From the NCBI RefSeq assembly GCF_036850765.1, contig NC_089492.1, positions 171,118,296 through 171,182,295 on the forward strand: a stretch of DNA of 64,000 nt, in the 5' to 3' direction. The DNA comes from Saccopteryx bilineata (Eukaryota; Chordata; Mammalia; Chiroptera; Emballonuridae). The notes below the pieces were generated by a model. The model had not been told where the DNA came from. It saw nothing but the letters and a program-made list of their open reading frames with translations, and searched no databases. Of this stretch, positions 1-7,806 are shown in pieces. The translations under genes and the position numbers were made by a program. The first letter of the stretch is position 1. Each line of letters starts with the position of its first letter.

Positions 1-86
1 TCCTGTATGACCCTGACTGGGGTTCAAATCCACAATCTCTGAGTATAGAGACAACACTCTAACCAATCAAGCTATCCAGCCAGGAC
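1..86 (-). mobile_element. tRNA-derived SINE remnant, cut by window edge
   Basis: The complement of this stretch begins with a degraded SINE head related to the CCAGCCAGG-type heads elsewhere in the window, followed by a diverged B-box region (GGTTCAAATCC lies near base 20 on the given strand). The 3' body lies outside the window. Assignment to a specific subfamily is not possible from this fragment. Confidence 0.6.
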
Positions 87-99
87 TAAAGAGGATTAC

Positions 100-310
100 T
101 CCTATTTTATTTTATTGTTTTTTAAGATTTTATTTATTGATTTTACAAAGGGGGCATGGCAAAGCCAGAAGAATCAACTCATAGTTGCCTCATTTTAGTT
201 GTTCGTGGATTGCATGTCATATGTATCTGACCGGGCAAGCCCAGGGTTTCGAAGTGGTGACCTCACTGTTCCAGCTTGATACTTTATCCCCTGCACAACA
301 ACAGGCCAGG
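100..310 (-). mobile_element. Rhin-1-like tRNA SINE, old copy
   Basis: On the minus strand this reads as a decayed copy of the SINE at 39219-39418: a head ending near 310 (GGCCTG...TTGTGCAGG), then GATAAAG, a GGTCACC-like B box, and CTTGCCCGGTCAGATACATATGAC. It ends in A-rich sequence, seen here as T-rich sequence at 103-145. No clear target-site duplication is visible. Confidence 0.7.
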
Positions 311-319
311 AAAGAATTT

Positions 320-528
320 TTAATACATGTAATACCTGACTGTTTAGTCAGGACACTGACTTTTTTTCTCTTAGATTGTCAAATAAAGAAAGACAATAGT
401 CATCTGGTGTGAATGAATCAAAATCGTACCTGTTTTTTTGCAGATGGGCAAAAAATATATATTTTGTTGTTCTGCAGAATTTTAGTAACTCTGTGTGCCA
501 TGAGATGAAAAAGATTGAATATCACTGA
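320..528. mobile_element. hAT-like nonautonomous repeat, copy 1
   Basis: This stretch is clearly related to 59130-59361. Both contain, in order, ATACCTGACT.TTTAGTCA, CACTGAC, TGTCAAATAAA, CCA/TCTGGTGTGAAT-like sequence, GGCAAAAAATATAT and a right end resembling GGTTGAAAATCACTGAC. The right end read in reverse (GTCAGTGATTTTCAACC) looks like a hAT-type terminal repeat. The opposite terminus is not seen, so the copy is probably truncated against the SINE on its left. The class call is an inference. Confidence 0.55.
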
Positions 529-795
529 CTTACAAATATAGATGATTCTCAATATTAGACAATTAAATAGATTGGACAATAGAAGAATGGAAGAAAAACA
601 TTCTCTTCCCTAAGTGCACTTTTCTAAATGAGTCCTGGTCAACAGTCACAGAAGCTATTTTAAATGGCAATATGACTTTTGGGAAATTTAAAGTTTCAAG
701 AGGAGGTCAATGAGAAGAGTATGTCAGAGCAGAAGCAAAGACCCCACCAAAAAAACAAAAAGGCGTTTTTAATGTATGAAAATGACAATATAGAT
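529..795. other. unassigned AT-rich sequence
   Basis: Low-complexity-poor, AT-rich sequence with no long ORF and no repeat family that I recognise. Confidence 0.5.
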
Positions 796-913
796 TAGGG
801 CAAAAGTAAGTTTACAGTTGTGAATACGTGAAACACAGTTTATTCTTTTATTATTATTTATTTATTATTGTATTAATTTTATGTGAACAACTATAAACCT
901 GCTTTTGCCACAC
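796..913. mobile_element. short mariner-type MITE
   Basis: Imperfect terminal inverted repeats flank a short AT-rich core. The left end reads GGCAAAAGTAAGTTTACAG; the right end, reverse-complemented, reads GGCAAAAGCAGGTTTATAG. A TTA precedes the left end, fitting TA-targeted insertion, but the right TA is not preserved. At about 118 bp it cannot encode a transposase. The mariner/Tc1 assignment is from TIR style and size. Confidence 0.7.
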
Positions 914-1108
914 CCTGCATAAAGAAAACTAAAGGGGACAATAGTTTTGATAAAAATATTAGGTGATTTGATAGAGGTTGGTAAGACTATAAGGAGAGCA
1001 GAAAATATTGATGGGCAATGCATATCAAGTTCTAAAGCCATGAAATCACGCAGGCCACAAAACTGGCCAGGGGTTGAGTATGCATAGGGAAAGTTTGGTT
1101 TTACGGGT

Positions 1109-1494
1109 GTTTTTTTTTTCTGAAGCTGGAAACGGGGAGAGACAGTCAGACAGACTCCCACATGCGCCCGACGGGGATCCACCCGGCACGCCCACCAGGG
1201 GCGAAGCTCTGCCCACCAGGGGGCGATGCTCTGCCCCTCCTGGGCGTCGCTATGCTGCAACCAGAGCCACTCTAGTGCCTGGGGCAGAGGCCAAGCAGCC
1301 ATCCCCAGCGCCCAGGCCATCTTTGCTCCAATGGAGCCTTGGCTGCGGGAGGGGAAGAGAGAGACAGAGAGGAAGGAGGGGGTGGGGGTGGAGAAGCAGA
1401 TGGGTGCTTCTCCTGTGTGCCCTGGCCGGGAATCGAACCCAGGTCCCCCGCATGCCAGGCCGACGCTTTACCACTGAGCCAACCGGCCAGGGCC
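1109..1494 (-). mobile_element. Ves-like bat SINE, near full length
   Basis: On the minus strand the element starts at 1494 with GGCCCTGGCCGGTTGGCTCA, a tRNA-like A box (GGCTCAGTGGTAAAGCG) and a B box (GGGTTCGATTCCCGG type). The long GC-rich tRNA-unrelated body includes GCTCCATTGGAGCAAAGATG, and the tail is short and A-rich. It matches the copies at 62751-63155 and 57822-58176 along its length. ORFs crossing it on both strands are by-products of its GC content. Confidence 0.93.
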
Positions 1495-2049
1495 TACGGT
1501 TATTTTTTGAATAGAAATCTAGAAGCACACCACGCTCTGAATACCACAGTCTGAATGTTCTGAGTGTCCTTTGATCAGAACTCAGAAAAGGACCTGGAGA
1601 ATTCAGGGGAGAAGGACAATATTTTTTATACACAATTACTGAGTAAAAAAGAAGAGATAAAGTAAAGCATGAATGTACTTGTAAACTTTTATTACAATAC
1701 TATATTCTACAGCAAGTCAACAGACATAATATGCAAAATGTCATTTCCTCCAGAAATTGTGAGATTTTAATAAGATTAGTGTGCTTCCCTTATAGCTTCA
1801 AGCTTGCTGTATGCCTACCCTAGACAGGTGGCCTTAGACCTCAGGCTCCACAAACTTCTCAATAATGTTCTGTCCCCTTCATCTCTCTAGTTTGGTATGG
1901 GGGTAGCTTCCTGCTTTTGCTAATCTACAGTTACCTCACTGGCTCCCTGTCCCACTCTCAACAACTCTTATCATTTGTGTAATTGATTCCCTACATTTAA
2001 TTACCTTTATTGCAACTGCAGTGTCCTTAAAACGTTTCTTGGTTATGAA
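1495..2049. other. unassigned sequence
   Basis: About 555 bp with no ORF of interest and no recognised repeat. It contains a short polypurine run but no tandem array. Confidence 0.5.
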
Positions 2050-2540
2050 AGGGGTAGATGCGTTAGTTTTCAAGGCTGCTGTAACAAATTGCCACAAACT
2101 GATGGATTAAAACAACAACCATTTATTCTCTGACAGGACATCACAAGCCCAAAACCTAGATGTCGGTAGAGTTGGTGCCTTCTGGAGGCTCTGAGGGAGA
2201 ATCTGTTCCATGCTTCTCTCCTAACTGCTGGTGGTTGCCCACAATCCTTGGCTGGTAGAAACATCATTCAGATCTGTCTCATTGTTTCCATGGCTTTCTC
2301 TTCTGTGTTTCTCTCTCAATTCCTCCTCTCTTTCTCTTTTAAGGACATTTAGTCTTTAAGTTCAGGGCCTACCCTAAAACCAGTATGATTTTATCTTGAG
2401 ATTGTTAATTATATCAGCAAAGACTCTACTTCCAAATAAAGTCATATTTCCCAGTACTGAAAGTTAAAACTTGACCCTATCTTTCTGGGGGTTACTATTC
2501 AACTCACTAGGGACATTCCTCTGTTTTTCCCTTGGACTGT
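2050..2540 (-). mobile_element. MLT1-like (ERVL-MaLR) solo LTR, antisense
   Basis: The order of landmarks on the plus strand (GCTGCTGTAACAAATTGCCA, TTAAAACAACAACCATTTAT, TCTGGAGGCTCTG, TTTTAAGGACA, CCTACCCTAAAACC, TTCCAAATAAAGTCA, GGGGGTTA) is the reverse complement of the MLT1 LTR pattern. It is therefore an old solo LTR on the minus strand. No internal retroviral coding sequence is attached. Confidence 0.75.
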
Positions 2541-2564
2541 AACAGACACAGAATGTCCCCTGCT

Positions 2565-2800
2565 CTCATGTTCTAAAGTGGCATTGTCTAAGAGACGTTT
2601 TATGAAGATGAAAATGTTTTATGCCTACACTGCCCTCTTTAGTAGCCATGAGCCATATGTGGCTACTGAGTACATAAAATGTGGCTAATGCAGTTGAGAA
2701 AATAAATTTTAAAATTTATTTTATCTTAATTAATTGAAGTTGAAAGAGTGACATGTATCTGGAAGTTATTGCATTGAGTGGAGCAGCTCTAAAGAGAAAA
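2565..2800. mobile_element. possible old hAT-Charlie-type DNA fossil
   Basis: The motif GTAGCCATGAGCCATATGTG, GCTACTGAG, AAATGTGGCTAATG and the following TTTTAAAATTTATTTTATCTTAATTAATT resemble a widespread mammalian MER-class DNA transposon fossil. I cannot name the subfamily, and neither terminus is preserved clearly. Confidence 0.4.
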
Positions 2801-3104
2801 TGGACAGGCACCAATCACATTAATTCAATGTAGTGAGCACTGTGAGAGCGAGCACTTGAGAGAAAGTGTTATCAATCAGAGACTCACAAAAGCAATAACA
2901 TATGAGTGGGACTTGGCCAGGTTAGAAGGCAGTTCTCAGTTACCAAAACAGGATGTGTGCAGGCACAGAGGAAAGAGAAATTCTATACTGCATCTAGCTC
3001 ATATCCCTGGAAGAAGTGAGGTAAAAAGACAAACTAGATAACTCAATCACCATGCTGAAGAATGTGAACTTTGTCCATGGGTGAAAAACAAGGGAGTTAA
3101 ATGT

Positions 3105-3400
3105 TCGTATTTATTTATTTTTATTTATTTTTCCTAGCTTTAGGGACGTATAATTGACAAAAAGAACTTGTATATACCTGCAGTGTACAACGTGACTTAA
3201 TATATGTATACATGGTGAAATGATGATCACACTTAATCTAATTAACACATCCATCACCTCATATAGTTACCATTTAGTGTGTGACACAGAGAGAAAACAT
3301 CTAAGATCTACTCTGAGCAAATTTGAAATATTCAGTGCAGTACAGTACAGTACAATTAAGTATTTTATTGTGAATAGTCTCATCATAGTGTTTTCAAGGC
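3105..3400 (-). mobile_element. old L1 (L1M-type) 3' region, antisense, left part
   Basis: The sequence TAGGGACGTATAATTGAC, GTGTACAACGTGA, TATATGTATACATGGTGAAA, TGATGATCACA and TAATTAACACATCCATCACC follows the antisense pattern of old mammalian L1 3' sequence. The next expected piece of that pattern (ACTATAGTC, CATGCTGTA, CCAGAACTT, ACCCTTTGACCAACA) appears at 14162. This suggests that everything between was inserted later. Confidence 0.7.
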
Positions 3401-4087
3401 AAAATGAAATAAAAAAAATAAGAAAAGAAAAAGCAGCTGTGGCTTACCATTTCCTTCTGCTGCACAGTGTGCAGGTCCAAACCACACATCTCGGTCCATG
3501 TTGTCACTTCACCAAACACTTGCATCATGGAAGAAGCCCTGCAGCTTTTGTCCAAACCTGGAAAGATGTCTAGTTGCTGATGTGAAAGACACAAGGAAAG
3601 TATAATACTGACCAACACATACAATCAGAAAATGAAATGTAAGAAGTGTGAACCAGGTTTACTGGAAATTGTAAAGCAAGAAATGGAATGTCTAAGCATT
3701 GCAGTGCTTAGTGTTAGCAAACTAAGATAGACTGGAATGGGACATTTCCAGGCAGGCAACCACAAGTGTTCTGTTCTGGAAATGACAAACTCAGAAAAAT
3801 TGGAGTGGTTTTAATACTGAGGTAAGATGTAGTGCAGACAGGGAGGAGCTGCATTAAGAGGTCTGATCAAATTATGTTGATCAGTCTTTTAGGAAAACCA
3901 ATTACCATGACCATCATGCAAGTCTTCATGACCACCATGCAAGTCACCTCCAATAACAGAGGCTGAACATGATGAATGTTAAAGTTTTTAATCAAGTGTC
4001 TGAGAAGAAATTTATCACACACCAAAACAAGACATGCTGATAATTATAAATAACTGGAACCAAAATAGGTAATAAAAAAGAATCAAA
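3400..4087 (+). mobile_element. RTE/BovB-like LINE, 5' part with endonuclease start
   Basis: Decayed coding sequence. Between about 3665 and 3745 one frame gives residues like EIVKQEMECLSI and SKLRWTGMG, the pattern of the N-terminal apurinic endonuclease domain of RTE LINEs. Near 3900 comes ITMTIMQV. Near 4050 comes a degraded NWNQNR-like motif, where family members have DWNAKVG. The reading breaks off at 4087, where LINE-1 copy A begins, and resumes at 11864. The exact 5' boundary with the old L1 is uncertain. The ORF is destroyed by stops and indels. Confidence 0.65.
4074..4087. repeat. left target-site duplication of LINE-1 copy A
   Basis: AAAAAAGAATCAAA occurs here and at 11850-11863, directly flanking copy A. 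The A-rich start merges with the element's own tail at the right end, so the outer limit is uncertain. Confidence 0.8.
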
Positions 4088-4089
4088 GA

Positions 4090-4112
4090 GATGACGTCAG
4101 AGTAATGGCGGG
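4090..4112 (+). promoter_or_regulatory. L1 5' end: CRE palindrome plus YY1-like site
   Basis: TGACGTCA at 4092-4099 is a perfect CRE/ATF palindrome. TAATGGCGGGG beginning at 4103 has the ATGGCGG core typical of YY1 sites. YY1 sites near the first bases of L1 position transcription start in other mammals, so a similar role here is plausible. Copy C has the identical arrangement; copy B lacks the CRE. Function is inferred. Confidence 0.55.
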
Positions 4113-4321
4113 GTAGGAAGCAATACCGATAAATCTCCCCCAAAACTCAACAAGATCTTCAACCAGAAACAGAAAAACCTATCCTTGGAGCCTCCAGATG
4201 TTTCGCAATACACCCAAAGCTTTGATCGAGTGAAAAATTGGCTAAATATATAACCAAACCCCGAAGGAAATAGGGAGTAAGAAATGCTCCACCTTCCTCA
4301 CTAACCTAAACAGGGCGGCTT

Positions 4322-4513
4322 TCACTGGAACCTGAGAATATAGAAACTAAGGCGGGAAAAGGGGGTGAATAGATCCAGGCCGCGGCACAAACGGCCGAAC
4401 CAGGCTGTGGCACGGAGATCCAAGCCGAGGAAAAACTGTTCCAGTGACAACCCGGGCAATACAGCTAACACTGGCGCCAAACCCAGACAAAGAAAGACAA
4501 GCGGGGCAGCCAT
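4322..4513 (-). other. antisense 63-codon ORF in L1 5'UTR (copy A)
   Basis: Reading minus, an ATG at 4513 sits in AAAATGG, a favourable Kozak context, and the frame runs 63 codons to a stop at 4322. The N-terminus (MAAPLVFLCLGLA...) is hydrophobic and signal-peptide-like; the rest is rich in Leu, Phe and Arg. The open frame extends upstream to a further ATG at 4708. The same 63-codon frame is open in copy C and frameshifted in copy B. It may be a counterpart of primate L1 ORF0 in position, but sequence homology is not claimed. Confidence 0.4.
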
Positions 4514-4540
4514 TTTACCCAATCTCCTGGTCAGCACACG

Positions 4541-5115
4541 CAGATAGTGGGTGAGAGATTCCTTCCAAAGCCCCGGAGTGGGTGCCCATGTTACCCCACA
4601 TGAGGCAGAGTCAGAGGCCTTTGTGTGGGCCGAAAGTGGAATCTCCAGGCTGCCCCAGTGCCCTGGGGGAGCCGCACACGGGGAGGGAGCGAGAACTAAT
4701 TCCAACACTGGAACTTTTCCGTACGGGTGGAGGTTTCACTCAGAGAGTAAGGCCGCTGGTCTGATATCCTGGTTTGCGCATGCAGATAGTGAGCAAGAGT
4801 GCCTCGGCAGTGCCTACCCATGTTATCCCACAGAGTGGCAGAGTCAGGGGCCTTTGAGTGGGACTAAAGCAGAATCTCAGGTCGCCCCAGAGCCTTGAAA
4901 AAGCCGCACACGGGGACGGAGCAAGAGCCAATTCCAACGCTGCAACTTTTCAGTGCGGGCGGGGGGTTTCACTCAGAGGGCGAGACTTCCGGCCTGACAT
5001 CCTGGTCTGTGCATGCAGATAGCGAGCGAGAGTTTCCTCCAAGCGCCCTGGGAGTAAGTGCCTGCCCGTGTTACCAGACAGAGTGGCAGAGCCAGAGGTC
5101 TTTGCGTGGGCAGAA
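4541..5115 (+). repeat. tandem ~240-bp units in L1 5'UTR (copy A)
   Basis: Units start at CAGATAG-type motifs at 4541, 4783 and 5016, giving two full units (242 and 233 bp) and one partial. Each unit contains TCCCACAGAG-like sequence, GGCAGAGTCAG.GGCCTTTG, GCCGCACACGGGGA.GGAGC, AATTCCAAC.CTG.AACTTTT and GGTTTCACTCAGAG. The layout recalls the monomer promoters of rodent L1. Confidence 0.8.
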
Positions 5116-5574
5116 GCCCTAGCTGATTATGCTAGCAGCTCTGACTGACTGAGCCTTACCCAGAGCCCTGAGCAGAGTGGAAATAGAATGGGGAGTGGCC
5201 AGCTCTTTGAGCTTCTTACTGTCCAGGCAGAGGCAGCAGCAACCCCATAGCTGGATTATCAGGATACTAATTGAGGAAAAAAAGACTAGGAGAGAGGCTC
5301 CAGGAACACGGACTCTCTCACTGTCAGAGCCTAAAATGCTAATGAGCCTCAACTGCCAACGTGACTAAAGCACAATACATGACATCACCAAGAGACTTAT
5401 CAACTGCAAACCTCTACCTGAGCGTGCCAAAGGGGCAGAACCCGGGGTACAGAGTCACTGACCAGGAAGAGAGAGAGAAAAGAAAAAGCAAGAAGATAAC
5501 CTCTCAATCAAGAATAATCTGCAGACTTTATAACCTATCCCATTTTATATCATTTGTTCCTTTGTTTCTCTTAT

Positions 5575-6487
5575 CTTCATCCTTGATTTTTTTTTCCTGC
5601 TCCAATTTGGTCGTTTAACTCTCTGCCGGTCTTACTCTCTCCTCTCTTTGAACTACACTACCCATAAGTGTTACATCTCTCATTATCTTTTCTTTCCTCT
5701 TCCTTTATCTCTATGAGGGTTGCACTCCAAAACCCTTAACTCTCTCTCTCTCCCTCTCCTCTTTTTTCTTTTTTCTTCTTTTAGTGGTTCCCTCTTTTTT
5801 TTCTCTGTCTCTCTCTTTCTTTTCTCCCTCTATATTAGTTTCTTCCTTTCTCCTTTACGTCTCCTCTCATTAAAACCTCAATAATGAACAAATTATCTTA
5901 TCTGGGACTCAAACTTATGTTTGTGGCATTTTGGGGGTTTTTACTTCACTTTTTTAACTAACTAGCAGTGCTCCCATCCCTGGCTCTCCATTTTATCAAG
6001 CTCTTGTTCCACTAAATACAATAGTAATTTTTTAATTTGTCCCCCCATTTTCCTGTTTCCGTCTTATTCCTCTCATCATAACTCTTAGTCAACCAACATC
6101 TAAATGCAAATCATTTTATCCTTGATCCAAATTTTTTCATTATTTGCATTTTGTGGATCCATACCCCCCTTTTTTATTTTATTTTTTTTCCCTTTTATTA
6201 CTTTTCCCCAAGTCAGGAACTCCATTACAGGCATTGTTTGTTCTATTAAATACAATATAATTCACAGTTCACAACAACATTTTCTCAAGAAAGAGAGAAG
6301 AGCAGAGGAGAGGAAAAAAGGAAAGAGGGAATAATTTCCATTTTTATTTTAATTTTTAAAAACATTTTTATATTATTTTTTCTTTATTTTGTTATTAATT
6401 AAAAAAACAACTTTTTTGATTTTTTAATTTTTTAACTTTTTATTCTTTATTAAATCTCATTAATACTATCAACAAAACCACCCTCAG
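5575..6487 (+). other. second half of L1 5'UTR: pyrimidine-rich then AT-rich (copy A)
   Basis: From about 5575 to 5870 the plus strand is almost pure C/T (CTCTCTCTCCCTCTCC, TTTTTTCTTTTTTC). From about 6100 it becomes AT-rich with a purine block AGAGAGAAGAGCAGAGGAGA just before ORF1. The same order is found at 26700-27631 and 42550-43467, so it is part of the element. No ORF of interest. Confidence 0.75.
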
Positions 6488-7621
6488 ATGCCATTAAGGA
6501 AGAGAAAATTGAATATCATGGATACAAAAGAAAGAGAGGTAACACAGCTAGATGAGGAAAAATCTATGGAGAAAAAATTTAATATATTGGAAACCTTGGA
6601 GCTAAATGACAGAGAATTCAAGATAAAAATCCTAAAAATACTCAGAGATATACAAGAAAACACAGAACGGCAATTTAGCGAGCTCAGAAAACAACTCAAT
6701 GAACACAAAGAATATATGTCCAAGGAAATTGAAACTATAAAAACAAATCAAACAGAGATGAAAAACTCAATTCAAGAGCTGAAAAACGAGGTAACAAGCT
6801 TAGCTAATAGAAGAGGCCAGATAGAAGAGAGGATTAGTGAAATAGAAGACAAGCAACTTGAGGCACAACAGAGAGAAGAAGAAAGAGACTCAAAAATTAA
6901 AAAAAATGAGATAGCCCTACAGGAATTATCTGACTCCATCAGAAAGAATAACATAAGAATACTAGGTATATCAGAGCGAGAAGAAAGAGAAAATGGAATG
7001 GAGAACATATTCAAACAAATAATAGATGAGAACTTCCCAAGCCTGTGGAAAGAACTAAAGCCTAAAATTCATGAAGCAAACAGAACTCCGAGTTTTTTTA
7101 ACCACAACAAACCTACTCCAAGGCACATCATAATGAAATTGGCACAAACCAATGGCAAAGAAAAAATTCTCAAGGCAGCCAGGGAAAAGAAGAATACAAC
7201 ATATAAAGGAAGGCTCATTAGATTATCATCAGATTTCTCAGCAGAAACTCTGCAAGCTAGAAGAGAGTGGACCCCAATATTTAAAGTCCTGAAAGAGAGG
7301 AACTTTCAGCCACGAATACCATACCCATCAAAGCTATCCTAAAAATAGGAAGGAGAAATAAAAACATTCACAGATACAGAAAAGATGAGGGAATTTATCA
7401 TCAGAAAACCCCCACTCCAGGAATTACTAAAGGGGGTTCTCCAATCAGATACAAAGAACAACAAAAAAAATAAAGCCACAAGTAAAAGCTCCAAGAAGAA
7501 CACAATAAAACCAAATTTAAACTGTGACAACAACAAAAAGAAAGGGAGGAGAGGATGGAGATTAATAGTAGCAAAGGACGATGGAGTACAAAAGTACTCA
7601 CAAAATAGTGCACTACAATGA
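6488..7621 (+). pseudogene. LINE-1 ORF1 (nucleic-acid chaperone), copy A, with premature stops
   Basis: ORF1p coats L1 RNA and forms trimers through a coiled coil. From ATG 6488 the frame is open for 284 codons. It has a basic start (MPLRKRK), a long Glu/Lys-rich heptad region around residues 20-150 (e.g. QIEERISEIEDKQLE), an RRM-like start at IRKNNIRILGI, and the conserved C-terminal run ARREWTPIFKVLKERNFQPR. TAA at 7340 and a nearby TAG replace the sense codons seen in copy B (TTC, TAT). The same frame resumes with MREFIIRKPPLQELLKG and runs to 7621. The breaks truncate the C-terminal domain. Confidence 0.9.
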
Positions 7622-7805
7622 ACAGGGTAGGGACCCTTTTCATTACTTAAAGGTAACCACCATTGGAAAAACCACCACAGAAGCCCATGAGATAAAAAAG
7701 ATAGCAAGAGAGGAAAGATGTCTGGAATACAACCAAATAAAAACAAAAGATAGAAAAATGAAAGACAAGGATCAAACAAGACACAAAACAGAAAGCAATC
7801 TATAA
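7581..7805 (+). other. short extra frame between L1 ORF1 and ORF2 (copy A)
   Basis: A 74-codon frame starting MEYKSTHKIVHYNEQG, overlapping the end of ORF1 in another frame. The equivalent 79-codon frame is open in copies B and C and ends there within the ORF2 start (ATGGCAATAG). In A a 4-base loss near 7789 shortens the end. It could be a real small ORF, a shifted ORF1 extension, or a chance open frame. No domain is recognised. Confidence 0.4.
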
Positions 7806-7806
7806 A

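Noticed and set aside
1074..1633. Long overlapping ORFs on both strands (127-151 codons)
   Set aside because: They lie in a GC-rich SINE, where stops are rare in all frames.
2070..2267. 65-codon minus-strand ORF
   Set aside because: It lies inside the MLT1-like LTR, which is noncoding.
7339..7779. Long minus-strand frames opposite L1 ORF1 and ORF2
   Set aside because: A-rich sense strands give T-rich, Phe/Leu/Ser-rich antisense frames; these are shadows.
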